DNA of 64,000 bases from Ensifer sp. MPMI2T (GCF_004827385.1 NZ_SRXN01000006.1:124001-188000); one strand, 5' to 3'. Shown: positions 41,569 through 51,185, numbered from the stretch's first letter. A program made the numbers and translations. The notes: generated by a model not told the origin, from the letters alone.

Positions 41569-42216
41569 TCAGGCTCCCTGGGAAAAGTCTGAAGATTGGG
41601 ATTGACCGAGGCGGCGCAGGCGGCCTTCGGCGATGAGTGCGTCAACGTAGCGGCGCTCCGCCGCAAAGGGATGCCATTCCCAGCCGCTATGGCCGAAGCC
41701 GGCAAGCACGACGTCGTCTCCGGGCTGGACAAAATCGGACAGAACGTCCGCGATCACCACCAGGCCGCTCGACGGCACGACATAGGGCGCCGGTGCGAAG
41801 CGGGCGAGATGGCGATCGAGCCGCTCGTGCGTTTCCACCGGGATAACTCGATGACGCCGGCCGGTTGCCCGTGAGAAAGCTTCGAAGCCCATCGTGTAAT
41901 CGTCGCAGAAATCGTCGAGATCCGGGTGCGTCTTCGCAAGGTCCGCCCGCATGGCGGCAAACTTCGCACCGAAACGGACGCTCCAGATCTCACTCGCCTG
42001 CCGCACTGCGTCGCTAGTCTTCCACCGGCCGCCACCTAGCATCGACAGCGCAGGGCGACCGGTGTTGCAGACCGCGACGATATCGGTCCTTGTGCCGCCC
42101 TTGCCGACCGAGCGGCAATCGTTGAAGCGGATGACGAGATCGGCGGCGTCAATCGCAGCCGCCGCGCCTTGCGGCATGTCGCCATTGCCAACGATCGTGA
42201 TGGTGCGGCCGCTCAA
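41569..42216 (-). CDS. Urease-operon protein with a sialyltransferase-like (GT29) motif
   Basis: A 215-residue protein. The N-terminus has IVGNGDMPQGAAAAIDAADL followed by VIRFNDC, which recalls the L-sialyl motif of GT29 glycosyltransferases (VGN..ID..D.VIR.N). GTRTDIVAVCNTGRP follows. The rest includes VPSSGLVVIADVL and GFGHSGWEWHPFAAERRYVD, the latter like the C-terminal S/VS region with a His. Rhizobial homologues are labelled 'urease operon accessory protein'. It lies 3 bases before ureC and directly after the LprI-type gene. No sialic acid genes are present, so the true acceptor or donor is unknown; a fold relationship is the most that can be claimed. Confidence 0.75.
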   Translation of the reverse strand: MSGRTITIVGNGDMPQGAAAAIDAADLVIRFNDCRSVGKGGTRTDIVAVCNTGRPALSMLGGGRWKTSDAVRQASEIWSVRFGAKFAAMRADLAKTHPDLDDFCDDYTMGFEAFSRATGRRHRVIPVETHERLDRHLARFAPAPYVVPSSGLVVIADVLSDFVQPGDDVVLAGFGHSGWEWHPFAAERRYVDALIAEGRLRRLGQSQSSDFSQGA

Positions 42217-42219
42217 CGG

Positions 42220-42642
42220 TCAGTTTCCTCTCGGTTCGAGGAGTTGCTTCAATTCGGTGGTTCGCTTGCGGGTCAGTTCCGCCAGGCAGCCGGAAACCAG
42301 CATCGGCTCCATCGAGCCGCCACGCGCCTCGAACCCGGCCAGTTGGCACTGCCCGTCGCGGTATCCGATCCAGGCCCGTTGCGCCTTCTTCAATGCCTCT
42401 TCGGCCCCGACATAGGCGGCATCGATTTCGCCGAGCTCCTTGTCCTTGGCCTTCATGGCAGCGACCGCTTGCTTGTAGATTTTGTTCAGGTCCGCGTCGG
42501 CTCTGTCGTAGTCCTGGCCAGCGCAGATGTTCATGTCCATCTGCGTCACGGCGTTCTGGCAATCGACCGCCGGCTGTTCCTGCGCGACCGCCGAAACCGC
42601 TGACAGCACGAGCACGCCGGCGAGAGGCGCGAACATCCTCAT
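42220..42642 (-). CDS. LprI-type (DUF1311) secreted protein
   Basis: A 140-residue protein with a signal peptide ([20 protein letters not shown], cleavage near AQE). The DUF1311/LprI body contains four Cys: [19 protein letters not shown], then GQCQLAGF and VSGCLAELT. The family includes a mycobacterial lysozyme-inhibitor lipoprotein. It overlaps the end of ureB by four bases (ATGA), so it is translated as part of the urease operon. No direct urease role is known; it is a cargo-like insertion between ureB and ureC. Confidence 0.88.
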   Translation of the reverse strand: MRMFAPLAGVLVLSAVSAVAQEQPAVDCQNAVTQMDMNICAGQDYDRADADLNKIYKQAVAAMKAKDKELGEIDAAYVGAEEALKKAQRAWIGYRDGQCQLAGFEARGGSMEPMLVSGCLAELTRKRTTELKQLLEPRGN

Positions 42643-42944
42643 AGCTTGCCCATGATCGCCTGGCGGAAACCGAACACCTCGCGCTTGCCAGAAAGGGGGA
42701 TCAGCGTCACCTGCCTCGTCTGGCCGGGCTCGAAGCGCACTGCAGTCCCGGCCGGAATGTCGAGCCGCTTGCCGCGAGCCGCATCACGATCGAAGATCAG
42801 TCCCGGGTTGGTCTCGGCGAAATGATAGTGGCTTCCCACCTGCACGGGACGGTCGCCGGAATTGGAAACCTCGATAGTGAGCGTTTCGAAACCGATGTTC
42901 AGTTCAATCTCGCCTTCGACTGCGATGATTTCGCCTGGAATCAT
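42639..42944 (-). CDS. ureB: Urease subunit beta
   Basis: A 101-residue beta subunit, beginning [16 protein letters not shown] and containing [20 protein letters not shown] and [19 protein letters not shown], all diagnostic. It forms the trimer-of-trimers scaffold with UreA and UreC. Separated from ureA by a small DUF1272 gene and from ureC by two inserted genes. Its stop codon overlaps the ATG of the LprI-type gene. Confidence 0.96.
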   Translation of the reverse strand: MIPGEIIAVEGEIELNIGFETLTIEVSNSGDRPVQVGSHYHFAETNPGLIFDRDAARGKRLDIPAGTAVRFEPGQTRQVTLIPLSGKREVFGFRQAIMGKL

Positions 42945-42957
42945 GTCCCTCTCCTCT

Positions 42958-43212
42958 TCACGCCGCTTGGCGGCCCACGCAACCTTGCGGCTTCAACACG
43001 CGCTCCGTCGACACCGGGTATTTCGCAAGCATCTGAGCCGGGCGGATCGGCCGTCGGACCAGTTCCCCGCTACAATTCGGGCAGATGCCGGCGAGCCTCG
43101 CCCCGGCGCAGTCGGCGCAAAAGGTGCATTCGAATGTGCAGATCATGGCCTCCCGGCTCTCGGGCGGCAGGTCGCGATCACAACATTCGCAGTTCGGTCG
43201 CAAGCTCAGCAT
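42958..43212 (-). CDS. DUF1272 small zinc-ribbon-like protein
   Basis: An 84-residue protein rich in Cys. [19 protein letters not shown] and [14 protein letters not shown] give paired CxxC motifs expected to bind zinc. The pattern matches DUF1272. It lies between ureA and ureB in the same direction with short gaps, a placement I recall from other Rhizobiaceae urease operons. Function unknown; metal handling is a guess based on Cys content. Confidence 0.85.
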   Translation of the reverse strand: MLSLRPNCECCDRDLPPESREAMICTFECTFCADCAGARLAGICPNCSGELVRRPIRPAQMLAKYPVSTERVLKPQGCVGRQAA

Positions 43213-43275
43213 GATTGCCCCTCAAGGTTGGCGGCGGGTCCGGTCAGGAAGTGCTCCGCACTCTTCCGCTGTGTG

Positions 43276-43578
43276 CTAGCGGATCGGCTCGTGGACCGTG
43301 ACGAGCTTCGTCCCATCCGGAAAGGTCGCCTCGATCTGAATGTCATGGATCATTTCGGGGATCCCCTCCATGACCTGGTCGCGGGTCAACACGTGCGCGC
43401 CGGCTTCCATCAGCTCGGCCACGGAGCGCCCATCCCGCGCACCTTCGACGACGAAGTCCGTGATGAGGGCGATCGCTTCCGGATGATTGAGCTTCACGCC
43501 ACGCTCCAGCCTCCGGCGCGCCACCATCGCCGCCATGGAAATCAACAGCTTGTCCTTTTCGCGCGGGGTAAGATTCAT
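43276..43578 (-). CDS. ureA: Urease subunit gamma
   Basis: A 100-residue gamma subunit. It starts [20 protein letters not shown] and includes [20 protein letters not shown] and the ending [14 protein letters not shown]. The ATG at 43578 is the family start; the 10-residue upstream extension overlaps the end of ureD and is not family-like. It follows ureD by 26 bases. Confidence 0.96.
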   Translation of the reverse strand: MNLTPREKDKLLISMAAMVARRRLERGVKLNHPEAIALITDFVVEGARDGRSVAELMEAGAHVLTRDQVMEGIPEMIHDIQIEATFPDGTKLVTVHEPIR

Positions 43579-43604
43579 GCGTCGCCGTCCAATGAATTGT
43601 GGGA

Positions 43605-44438
43605 TCAAAGAGTCCAGACTTTCGGCACAGATGCATCGTTACGCAAGTGCGAAATGACGGGGACGAGAATTTTTCTGAGTGCGAAACCATCTGTCGCAGC
43701 GATGCGCGCGACCAGCTTTTCACGACCGGCAACCTGAATATGGCTGACACCGGCGCTCAGGTAGCCACCGAGCGTGCCTCGCAGCCTGGTTAGCATCGCT
43801 TCGCAATCCGACCCGACATAAAGCAGTGTCGCAAAAGCTGCCGCGCCGCCGAGCACCGCGGAACGCCCCGCAAGTGCGGCGATATCATCGGCAAGCGTCA
43901 GGTTCTCCGCATGCAGCAGCCGGCCGCCGCATCTGACCCGCCAGCGGTCGCGGAAGAGACCAGCCCGAACCACCTCGCCCATTGCCCTGCGGCCGAGAAG
44001 AACCGCCTCGACCGCCAGAAAGGTTGCATCCGCGGCAAGCTCGACCTCCAGGGACCGCGCCAAGGACGCGCGATCGAAGAGGATGGTTTCCTGCGGGAGC
44101 CAGTCGACCCGGCTTCCGCTGGCAACAAGGATCCGCGTCGAGATATCGGCCGTCCCCGCACTCGCCCTGTAGATCTTCTCGCAGGCCTGCGTCGTCAACG
44201 TCAGCGCCGTGCCCTCGCCCGCCTCGAACGCCCAGGCCACCCGGTCGCCGCCGGTGATCCCCCCCGACGAATTGATCAGCACCGCTTCGATCGACGCATC
44301 AAAGGTCTCTGGCAGACGGATCTTGGCGCAGCCTTCCTGATAGAGTTCGGCGATGGCCGTACGGCCGCTCCGGCATTTGGCAACGAGCCGTCCTTTTCCC
44401 CACGCTCGCTGCGGAGCGACGATTGCTGCACTATTCAT
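43605..44438 (-). CDS. ureD: Urease accessory protein UreD
   Basis: A 277-residue UreD. Family motifs are seen in [32 protein letters not shown] and [19 protein letters not shown]. UreD binds the urease apoprotein and recruits UreF and UreG for nickel insertion. It is the first gene of the urease operon, with about 220 bases to the divergent/upstream gene cluster. No NtrC or sigma-54 promoter was recognised before it. Confidence 0.95.
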   Translation of the reverse strand: MNSAAIVAPQRAWGKGRLVAKCRSGRTAIAELYQEGCAKIRLPETFDASIEAVLINSSGGITGGDRVAWAFEAGEGTALTLTTQACEKIYRASAGTADISTRILVASGSRVDWLPQETILFDRASLARSLEVELAADATFLAVEAVLLGRRAMGEVVRAGLFRDRWRVRCGGRLLHAENLTLADDIAALAGRSAVLGGAAAFATLLYVGSDCEAMLTRLRGTLGGYLSAGVSHIQVAGREKLVARIAATDGFALRKILVPVISHLRNDASVPKVWTL

Positions 44439-44616
44439 GAAAGGCCGTTAGATATTTTTGCGACACACGGCATGTACCGATGGCGGCATCGTCCGCGAGC
44501 CCGACCCCAAAGTCAAGGCATTGTTTCGCAATGAAAATTCGCGCTGACCTCGCGGAGACGCTTGCTGCTTAAGCCACCCATGCGGCGGCTCGCCACCGGC
44601 AAAGAAGGTGGTAACG

Positions 44617-44642
44617 TGAAAAAGGGCGCCGCTCGGGCGCCC
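44617..44642 (-). terminator. Intrinsic terminator of the alpha/beta hydrolase gene
   Basis: A 7-bp GGGCGCC/GGCGCCC stem (44624-44630 with 44636-44642) and 5-base loop, followed on the minus strand by TTTTTCAC. It is placed 20 bases beyond the hydrolase stop codon. Confidence 0.85.
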
Positions 44643-44661
44643 CTTCTCTTTCAGTCAGAAA

Positions 44662-45648
44662 TTACGACCTCGCGAATTCGAGCAGGTCCTGGCTGAGCTG
44701 ATCCTTGTGGGTGTCGGTGATGCCGTGCGGGGCGCCGGGATAGACCTTCAGCAGCGCATGCGGAATGAGTTTCTTCGAGGCCCGCGCCGCCGCGTCGATC
44801 GGCACGATTTGGTCGTCGTCGCCATGGATGATCAAGGTCGGCACGTCGAATTTCTTCAGGTCCTCGGTAAAGTCGGTCTGCGAGAAGGCGACGATCGAGT
44901 CATAGGTGTTCTTGTGGCCGCCCATCATGCCCTGCAGCCAGAAACTGTCGATCATACCCTGCGAAACCTTGGCGCCCGGCCGGTTGAAGCCGAAGAACGG
45001 GCCGGAGGCGATGTCCTTGTATAGCTGCGAGCGGTCGGCGACACTTGCTGCCTGGAGATTGTCGAACACCTCCTTCGGTAGCCCGCCGGGGTTGTTGTCG
45101 GTCTTGACCATCAACGGCGGTACCGCTGAGATCAGCCCGGCCTTGGCGACGCGCTTGGTGCCGTGGCGGCCGATATAGCGGGAGATCTCGCCGCCGCCGG
45201 TTGAGAAGCCGGCGAGGAAGATGCCGGAAAGATCCAGTTTTTCGATCAGCTCGGCAAGATCGTCGGCATAGTGGTCCATGTCGTTGCCGTCCCAGGGCTG
45301 GCTGGAGCGGCCATGGCCGCGGCGGTCATGGGTGATGACGCGGAAGCCGTTGTTGGCGAGATGGAAAGCCTGCGCCTCCCAGCTGTCGGCCGATAGCGGC
45401 CAGCCGTGGCTGAGCACGACGACCGGTCCATCCTTCGGACCCCAGTCCTTGTAATAGATTTCGACGCCGTCGCGGGTGACGATCCTGCTTCCCATGGTCG
45501 TTGCTCCTTCGCTGGTGGTGGTTGCATTCGAGACATTTGCGGCCGAGGCCGGGCGGACACCAGATACTGCCGCAGCGGCACCCAGAGTGCCAGCCAGCAC
45601 GTCTCTCCGAGAGATGCCCATCGTTGCGCTTGCTTGTATGCTTGTCAT
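44662..45648 (-). CDS. Tat-exported alpha/beta hydrolase (non-haem chloroperoxidase/arylesterase-like)
   Basis: A 328-residue protein with a twin-arginine signal ([18 protein letters not shown], residues 13-30) ahead of a complete alpha/beta hydrolase domain. Oxyanion region [13 protein letters not shown], nucleophile elbow AGFSTGGGE, Asp in HGDDDQIVP and His near [11 protein letters not shown] match the cofactor-free haloperoxidase family. AAGGAG lies 8 bases before the ATG at 45648; many homologues start at the internal [10 protein letters not shown] and lack a signal. It is divergent from an OhrR-like regulator gene with three operator-like sequences between. Likely role: an exported esterase/perhydrolase induced by peroxides; substrate unknown. 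Confidence 0.88.
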   Translation of the reverse strand: MTSIQASATMGISRRDVLAGTLGAAAAVSGVRPASAANVSNATTTSEGATTMGSRIVTRDGVEIYYKDWGPKDGPVVVLSHGWPLSADSWEAQAFHLANNGFRVITHDRRGHGRSSQPWDGNDMDHYADDLAELIEKLDLSGIFLAGFSTGGGEISRYIGRHGTKRVAKAGLISAVPPLMVKTDNNPGGLPKEVFDNLQAASVADRSQLYKDIASGPFFGFNRPGAKVSQGMIDSFWLQGMMGGHKNTYDSIVAFSQTDFTEDLKKFDVPTLIIHGDDDQIVPIDAAARASKKLIPHALLKVYPGAPHGITDTHKDQLSQDLLEFARS

Positions 45649-45698
45649 GGAATTGCTCCTTGTTCCGTCGTTCGGGCTGTTTCATGGCTCGCTATTAA

Positions 45699-45831
45699 AT
45701 CGTGTGAGATATACATGTTTGCGAAGAGTCCAACCTTTTTTGGCCGTTATATCGCTGACAATTAAATCGTGCACGATGTTTAGCGCGACGAATTCAGCAT
45801 GTCAATGCATTGCGATAAGATCGTGAACGAT
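45699..45831. promoter_or_regulatory. Three repeats of a MarR/OhrR-type operator in the divergent promoter region
   Basis: A 12-base palindrome occurs perfectly as ATCGTGCACGAT at 45766-45777, nearly perfectly as ATCGTGAACGAT at 45820-45831, and degenerately as ATCGTGTGAGAT at 45699-45710. The first and third are preceded by AAA, and the second is followed by TTATT. The spacing covers both divergent promoters, consistent with repression of the hydrolase gene and autorepression. Confidence 0.7.
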
Positions 45832-45866
45832 TTATTTTATCGTATGAGCAAATTCGAGTTGGAACA

Positions 45867-46319
45867 ATGACCAAGGCAGACAGCCCCTCTCACGAAGACC
45901 TTATGAAACTCGACAATTTTCTATGCTTCGCGATCTATTCGACAAACCACGCCTTCACGCGCGTCTACAAGCCGTTGCTGGACGAGCTGGATCTCACCTA
46001 TCCGCAATATCTGGTGATGGTCGTGCTCTGGGAAAAAGACGACCAGACCGTCGGCAGTCTGGGGGAAAGGCTTTTTCTGGAATCGAGCACGCTCACTCCC
46101 ATGCTGAAGCGCCTTGAAGGCATGGGCTACATATCGCGGGTCCGGGACCAGGCCGACGAACGACAAGTGCGAGTGAAATTGACCGACAGCGGCCGCGCCT
46201 TGCGGAAAAAGGCTGACAATGTTCCGCATGACATTGCCAGCGCCACTGGGATGGAGCCCGCTGAACTCGTCAGGCTCAAGCAGGAGATCGCGTCGCTGCG
46301 AACGTCGCTGCTGAGATAA
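45867..46319 (+). CDS. MarR-family regulator of the one-cysteine OhrR type
   Basis: A 150-residue MarR protein. The N-terminal segment [17 protein letters not shown] matches the OhrR family redox region with its reactive Cys (Cys20) and the following Tyr. The winged HTH includes [20 protein letters not shown] and [20 protein letters not shown]. No other Cys occurs, so sensing would be of the one-Cys (Bacillus OhrR) type, by sulfenic acid and mixed disulfide. It is divergent from the Tat hydrolase instead of the usual ohr gene. Organic peroxide sensing is inferred from the family. Confidence 0.88.
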   Translation: MTKADSPSHEDLMKLDNFLCFAIYSTNHAFTRVYKPLLDELDLTYPQYLVMVVLWEKDDQTVGSLGERLFLESSTLTPMLKRLEGMGYISRVRDQADERQVRVKLTDSGRALRKKADNVPHDIASATGMEPAELVRLKQEIASLRTSLLR

Positions 46320-46395
46320 GGCGCCGCTGTGCAGGCGATGACAGCACGCGCATCGCTACTGGACGTGTCTTATCGCAGCCGATTGCGCGCCCGAT

Positions 46396-46497
46396 TACAG
46401 CGCCGCGTGTCTAATCAGACGCGCAAAGGACGCTGTAGCATTTTGAACTACTGCATGTGTCCTTAAATCGGCTACGATTTAAGGACACATGCAGTAG
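46396..46497. repeat. Dispersed palindromic mosaic repeat, copy 4
   Basis: Module one contains GCGTGTCT and AGACGCGC. Module two is a perfect 23-bp inverted repeat (46448-46470 with 46475-46497) with a 4-base loop GCTA; arms start CTACTGCATGTGTCCTTAAA. This is the best preserved copy in the window. Confidence 0.85.
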
Positions 46498-46530
46498 GCG
46501 CGCGGCGCCGGAGCGCAGGTAGACACGGAA

Positions 46531-46561
46531 CAAAAGGACCCGGCGCTTTCACGCCGGGTCC
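46531..46561 (-). terminator. Intrinsic terminator of the branched-chain binding-protein gene
   Basis: A perfect 10-bp stem GGACCCGGCG/CGCCGGGTCC (46536-46545 with 46552-46561), followed on the minus strand by TTTTGTT. It lies 25 bases after the binding-protein stop codon. Confidence 0.9.
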
Positions 46562-46585
46562 TCCAAAAGCGGAACGAAATGACGA

Positions 46586-47704
46586 CTATTCGTTCTGGAA
46601 GTAGCTGTACTTGCCGTCGTCACCCTTCTTCCAGGTGTACATGACGTAGTCCGGCCGGGTAATGTCGCCCTTTTCGTCGTAACCGAGCTCGCCGATCGTG
46701 GTCTTGAATGGACCCTTGGCCTTGATCGCTTCGGCAACAGCCTGCGGATCGTTGCCGCCAGCGGCCTTGGCGCCTTCGGCGATGACCTGGAGCGCCGCAT
46801 AGGCGTAGAGCGTGTAGGCCTCCGGTTCGAAGCCGGCAGCGCGGAACTTCTCGACGAGTTCCTTGGCCTGAGGGTTCTTGCGCGGATCCGGCGCGAAGGT
46901 CATCAGCGTGCCGTCGACGGCGTCACCAGCGATCGAGGCCAATTCGTTCGAGACGATGCCATCGCCCGACATCATCGTTGCCTTCAGGCCCTGATCCTTC
47001 ATCTGGCGCATGATCAGACCAGCTTCGGTGTGCAGACCGCCGTAATAGACGATCGAAACGCCGGCCTGCTTCATCTTCGCGATCAGCGCGGAGAAATCCT
47101 TGTCGCCCGTGTTGATACCTTCGTAGAGCGCTTCGGTGAGGCCGGCCTCGTTCATTGCCTTCTTGGTCTCATCGGCAAGGCCCTGACCATAGGGGGTCTT
47201 GTCGTGAACAACGGCGATCTTCGCGTCCTTGAAGTTGGCGGCGAGGTAGGCACCGGCAACCGCACCCTGCTGGTCGTCGCGACCGCAAGTGCGGAACGTG
47301 TTCCACAGGCCGCGCTCAGTGAACTGCGGGTTGGTGGAAGCAGGCGTGATCTGCAGGATGCCGTTTTCGGCGTAGATTTCCGAAGCCGGGATGGACACGC
47401 CAGAGTTGAAGTGGCCAACGACAAACTTCACGCCGTCTGCAACGAACTTGTTGGCGACCGAAACGCCCTGCTTGGCATCCGACACGTCGTCGCCGAGCAC
47501 GACCCTGATCTGTTCGCCATTGATGCCGCCTGCAGCGTTGAGATCGGCAGCCGCCTGTTCCGCACCTTTCTGAAGCTGCGCACCGAACGCAGCATTCGGG
47601 CCGGTCAACGGGCCGGCGACGCCGACCAGAATATCAGCCCACGCAGAGCCGCTAAAGGCGACCATTGCCGTCAGCGCAACGGCCGACAGAAGAGACTTTT
47701 TCAT
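46586..47704 (-). CDS. livJ: Branched-chain amino acid ABC transporter substrate-binding protein
   Basis: A 372-residue Leu/Ile/Val-binding protein. The signal peptide [20 protein letters not shown] has cleavage near AWA. The mature start [20 protein letters not shown] and [15 protein letters not shown] are typical of LivJ/LivK. Two Cys-flanked regions are conserved ([12 protein letters not shown]). The ATG at 47704 follows GGGAGT; the frame upstream is not signal-like. It captures branched-chain amino acids in the periplasm. It is separated from the transporter genes by a small membrane protein gene. The liv symbol is by family, ligand range not proven. Confidence 0.92.
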   Translation of the reverse strand: MKKSLLSAVALTAMVAFSGSAWADILVGVAGPLTGPNAAFGAQLQKGAEQAAADLNAAGGINGEQIRVVLGDDVSDAKQGVSVANKFVADGVKFVVGHFNSGVSIPASEIYAENGILQITPASTNPQFTERGLWNTFRTCGRDDQQGAVAGAYLAANFKDAKIAVVHDKTPYGQGLADETKKAMNEAGLTEALYEGINTGDKDFSALIAKMKQAGVSIVYYGGLHTEAGLIMRQMKDQGLKATMMSGDGIVSNELASIAGDAVDGTLMTFAPDPRKNPQAKELVEKFRAAGFEPEAYTLYAYAALQVIAEGAKAAGGNDPQAVAEAIKAKGPFKTTIGELGYDEKGDITRPDYVMYTWKKGDDGKYSYFQNE

Positions 47705-47816
47705 CTTGTTACTCCCAATATTCGAGCGGGTCTCGTTTCCAAGCCTGCGCAATGCCCACCTTAATTGCGCCGGTGTTTTTCGCACCGGCCGCAATCGACC
47801 GGCACGCGCTGTTCCC

Positions 47817-48161
47817 TTATTTGGCTTTCCAGGAGAAGGGCGATGCCTTCTCATAGAGCCAGTAGTAGTTCTTGGTCATTTGCCTGGTCCGGTAGTATCG
47901 GAAACCAGCGGTAGCAAACAACAAAAGCACGATCGTGTCCACGATATAGTACTGCAGGCTGAACATCGTTCCGCCGAAAAGAGCGTGATGAATGAAGCGG
48001 ATAGCCCAACCCAGCAGTGCCACGTAAAGCAGCAACCGCGGAAAGTTATGCCAGGTATCGGCGACGTTCTTGCCCGTCCGCCAGGCGGTCCAGCCGCCGA
48101 GAACCCAGGTGATGAACAGAAACTGCCAGATGGAGGCTTCTTCGTAGAGAATTCCCTGCAT
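47817..48161 (-). CDS. Small membrane protein of liv operons (DUF6867-like)
   Basis: A 114-residue protein with three hydrophobic segments at about residues 11-24, 43-61 and 69-88, and the aromatic-rich motifs [21 protein letters not shown] and [15 protein letters not shown]. Homologues are found between livF and livJ in many Rhizobiales. It lies 25 bases downstream of livF and 112 bases before livJ. No catalytic motif is visible. A structural or regulatory role in the transporter is possible but unproven. Confidence 0.8.
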   Translation of the reverse strand: MQGILYEEASIWQFLFITWVLGGWTAWRTGKNVADTWHNFPRLLLYVALLGWAIRFIHHALFGGTMFSLQYYIVDTIVLLLFATAGFRYYRTRQMTKNYYWLYEKASPFSWKAK

Positions 48162-48186
48162 GTCGTTTAACTCCAGGCGCGGCGCG

Positions 48187-48912
48187 TCAATGGCGGCCGC
48201 CTTCGAGATAGGCCGAGCGGACCTCCGGATTGGCGAGAAGATCCTTGCCCGTGCCGCTCATGGTCACCCTGCCGTTGACCAGAACGTAGCCGCGGTCGGA
48301 GAGCTTCAGCGCTGCGAAGGCGTTCTGTTCGACCAGGAATACGGTGAGGCCCTCTTGCTTGTTGAGCTTCTTGATCGCCTCGAAAATGCCCTTAACGATC
48401 AGCGGCGCAAGGCCGAGCGAAGGCTCGTCAAGCAACAGCAGCTTCGGTCGGGCCATCAGGGCGCGCCCGATCGACAGCATCTGCTGTTCGCCGCCCGACA
48501 GCGTGCCGCCACGCTGGGCTTGGCGCTCCTTGAGCCGCGGAAAGAGCGTGAAGACCTTCTCCACGTCTTCCTTGAAATGCTTCAGATCGTCGAGGCTCGC
48601 ACCCATTTGGAGGTTCTCGAGCACCGTCATGCGCGGGAAGATCCGCCGTCCTTCAGGCGATTGCGCGATCCTGAGACGTGCGATCTCATGGGTCGGCAGA
48701 CGCGTGATATCCTGACCCTCGAAGAAGACGGACCCAGTGCGGGCCTGCGGCCGGCCGCAGATCGTCATCATCAGCGTCGATTTACCGGCGCCGTTTGCAC
48801 CGATCAGCGAAACGATTTCCCCACGGTTGACCTCGACATCGACGCCATTCAGCGCGCGGATGTTGCCGTAATAGGTCTCGACACCTCTCACATTCAGCAG
48901 CGGAGCAGTCAT
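48187..48912 (-). CDS. livF: Branched-chain amino acid ABC transporter ATPase LivF
   Basis: A 241-residue LivF-type ATPase. Walker A is GANGAGKSTLM, the signature LSGGEQQMLSIGRALM, Walker B LLLLDEPSLGLAPL, and the switch His position reads FLVEQNAFAAL with Gln-Asn, as usual for LivF. Its ATG overlaps the livG stop by four bases. It pairs with LivG to drive transport. Confidence 0.95.
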   Translation of the reverse strand: MTAPLLNVRGVETYYGNIRALNGVDVEVNRGEIVSLIGANGAGKSTLMMTICGRPQARTGSVFFEGQDITRLPTHEIARLRIAQSPEGRRIFPRMTVLENLQMGASLDDLKHFKEDVEKVFTLFPRLKERQAQRGGTLSGGEQQMLSIGRALMARPKLLLLDEPSLGLAPLIVKGIFEAIKKLNKQEGLTVFLVEQNAFAALKLSDRGYVLVNGRVTMSGTGKDLLANPEVRSAYLEGGRH

Positions 48913-49796
48913 TGCTTGGTGCCTCCCTGCTCGCCTTCGATTTCCTCGATCTGTTCGATCACCTCTTCAACCTCTTCGTCCTCGACACCCAGATAGGCCG
49001 CGATGACCCTTGGATCGCTCTTCACGAAATCCGGATTGCCGTCGGAAATCTTCTGGCCGTATTCGAGCACGACCACGTGATCGGAGATCCCCATCACCAC
49101 CGACATGTCGTGCTCGATCAACAGTATGGAAGTGCCGGTGTCGCTGCGAATGCTCTGCAGCAACTCATTGAGAGAGTGCGATTCGCGCGGGTTGAGGCCG
49201 GCCGCTGGCTCGTCGAGGCAGAGAAGCTCCGGCTCCGTGCACATGGCGCGGGCAATCTCGAGCCGCCGCTGCGCACCATAGGGCAGGTCGCCGGCCGGAT
49301 CATCGGCGCGGTCGATCAGTGACGCCCTTTCGAGCCAATGCCTGGCGAGCTCGATGGCCTCCTTGGACGCCTGACGATAGGCCGGGAAGCCAACCAGGCC
49401 GAGGAAGGTGTAGCCGGACGCCAGCATCAGCTTGTTGTGCTGGGCGACAAGCAGGTTTTCCAGGACCGTCATGCCCGAGAACATCCGGATGTTCTGGAAG
49501 GTGCGCGCCACCTTGGCCTGCTTGGTGATCTCGAAATCGGGCAGGCGCTCCAGCAGATACTCGTGGCCGGACCGCTGGCGCATGGTGATCATGCCCATCG
49601 TCGGCTTGTAGAAGCCGGTGATGCAGTTGAACACCGTCGTCTTGCCCGCTCCGTTCGGGCCGATCAGGGCGGTGATGTCGCCGCGCCCGGCCTCGAAGGA
49701 GAAGTCGTTGATGGCCATGAGACCGCCGAAGCGCATCGACAGGTGCTCGACCTTGAGAATGGGATCTTTTGTCATTGTGCTAGTCTCGGGGGCCAT
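48909..49796 (-). CDS. livG: Branched-chain amino acid ABC transporter ATPase LivG
   Basis: A protein of about 295 residues. Walker A GPNGAGKTTVFNCITGF, the signature region LPYGAQRRLEIARAM, Walker B LLCLDEPAAGLN and the switch His in LLIEHDMSVVM mark LivG. A C-terminal extension of acidic residues follows YLGVEDEE, ending with Glu-rich EVIEQIEEIEGE, longer than in E. coli LivG. The ATG at 49796 shares one base with the livM stop (TGATG); an internal start at 49775 is possible. Confidence 0.94.
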   Translation of the reverse strand: MAPETSTMTKDPILKVEHLSMRFGGLMAINDFSFEAGRGDITALIGPNGAGKTTVFNCITGFYKPTMGMITMRQRSGHEYLLERLPDFEITKQAKVARTFQNIRMFSGMTVLENLLVAQHNKLMLASGYTFLGLVGFPAYRQASKEAIELARHWLERASLIDRADDPAGDLPYGAQRRLEIARAMCTEPELLCLDEPAAGLNPRESHSLNELLQSIRSDTGTSILLIEHDMSVVMGISDHVVVLEYGQKISDGNPDFVKSDPRVIAAYLGVEDEEVEEVIEQIEEIEGEQGGTKQ

Positions 49797-51181
49797 CAGC
49801 CGTGCCCTTCCTTCGTAAAGCTGCCGGAAACGGCCTTGCGTTCGCGCAGGAACGCGGTCGGCTCGCGCGATCCGACGAAGCCGCGCGGCTTCCAGACCAT
49901 CACGGTGACCATGGCAAGGCCAAAGATCAGCATGCGATAGAGCTCGGGCGTGAAGTTCGGTCCGAAGATCACCTTGAGGAAGGTGAGCTCGCGCAGGATC
50001 TCCGTGCCGCCGATCATAACAATGGCCGCAATAGCGATACCCGTCAGCGAGCCCATGCCGCCAAGCACGACGATGGCAAGGATGACGGCCGACTCGAGGA
50101 ATATGAAGGATTCCGGCGAGACGAAACCCTGGCGCACCGCGAAGAACGACCCGGCAAAGCCGCCGAACATGGCGCCCGTGGCAAATGCCGTCAGCTTGGT
50201 GGTCGTCGTGTTGATGCCGAGCGACCGGCAGGCGATCTCGTCCTCGCGCAGCGCTTCCCAGGCCCGGCCGACCGGCATACGGCGCAGCCGGATGGTGACG
50301 AAGGCCGTGATCATGCAAAGGCCGAGGATCAGGTAGAACAGGAAGATCTTGTAATAGGCCGATGAAATCGGCAGCCCCATCATCGCCGCGAAACCGTCCT
50401 TCGAGGCATCGAACTTGATGCCGAACAGCGTCGCCTTGGCGATGCCGGACACGCCGAACGTGCCCTTGGTCACTTCGGTCCAGTTGATCAGCACGAGACG
50501 GATGATTTCACCGAAAGCGAGCGTCACGATCGCCAGGTAGTCGCCGCGCAGACGCAGTACCGGGAAGCCCAGAATCATACCCCAGCAAGCGGACAGAAGA
50601 CCGGCGATCGGCAACAGCACCCAGAAGGACAGGCCGAAATAGCTGGAGAGAAGCGCATAGGAGTAGGCGCCGACCGCATAGAAGGCGACGTATCCTAGGT
50701 CGAGCAGACCGGCGAGGCCGACGACGATGTTGAGGCCCCAGGCGAGCATCACATAAATGAGGATCTGGATACCGAAATTGTCGACCCACTTCAGCGAGCC
50801 CTGGATACCGGTGAGGGCGAGGACGACCGGCGGATAGAGAATGAGCGCGACGATCGCGATCTTGGAGAAGTTGCGGCTGAAAAAGCCCTCCTCCTTCACG
50901 ACCTCCGGGGCAGCGGCCTTCGCCGCTTTTCTCTGCGCAAGCCAAGGCTGGGCGTAGGCGACCATCAGGAAGCGACCGACCATGGCAATGATCACGAAAG
51001 TCGCCAGCAGACCCCAACGCTGGGTAAGGACCAGCTCGTTGCGGATGTTCTGGTCGGTCTTGAGGCCGACGAACAGCACGAACAGGCCGAGTGTGACGAG
51101 GCCCGCGAAGACAGCCTCGCGCAGGGCCCGCGCCGTCACCTCAGTGCCGGCGCTTGCAGTAGTAGATGCAATATTTGCCAT
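49796..51181 (-). CDS. livM: Branched-chain amino acid ABC transporter permease LivM
   Basis: A 461-residue permease, longer than usual because of an N-terminal region with two extra membrane segments (residues about 23-43 and 57-75) and a charged linker to about residue 105. The core LivM domain has [20 protein letters not shown] and [20 protein letters not shown], the latter being the ATPase-coupling loop. N-terminally extended LivM proteins are common in Rhizobiales. It overlaps livG by one base and follows livH by 4. Confidence 0.94.
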   Translation of the reverse strand: MANIASTTASAGTEVTARALREAVFAGLVTLGLFVLFVGLKTDQNIRNELVLTQRWGLLATFVIIAMVGRFLMVAYAQPWLAQRKAAKAAAPEVVKEEGFFSRNFSKIAIVALILYPPVVLALTGIQGSLKWVDNFGIQILIYVMLAWGLNIVVGLAGLLDLGYVAFYAVGAYSYALLSSYFGLSFWVLLPIAGLLSACWGMILGFPVLRLRGDYLAIVTLAFGEIIRLVLINWTEVTKGTFGVSGIAKATLFGIKFDASKDGFAAMMGLPISSAYYKIFLFYLILGLCMITAFVTIRLRRMPVGRAWEALREDEIACRSLGINTTTTKLTAFATGAMFGGFAGSFFAVRQGFVSPESFIFLESAVILAIVVLGGMGSLTGIAIAAIVMIGGTEILRELTFLKVIFGPNFTPELYRMLIFGLAMVTVMVWKPRGFVGSREPTAFLRERKAVSGSFTKEGHG

Positions 51182-51185
51182 GGAA

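Noticed and set aside
39832-41592. A 586-codon plus-strand frame opposite ureC
   Set aside because: UreC is full length with all active-site residues; the opposite frame is a GC-driven shadow.
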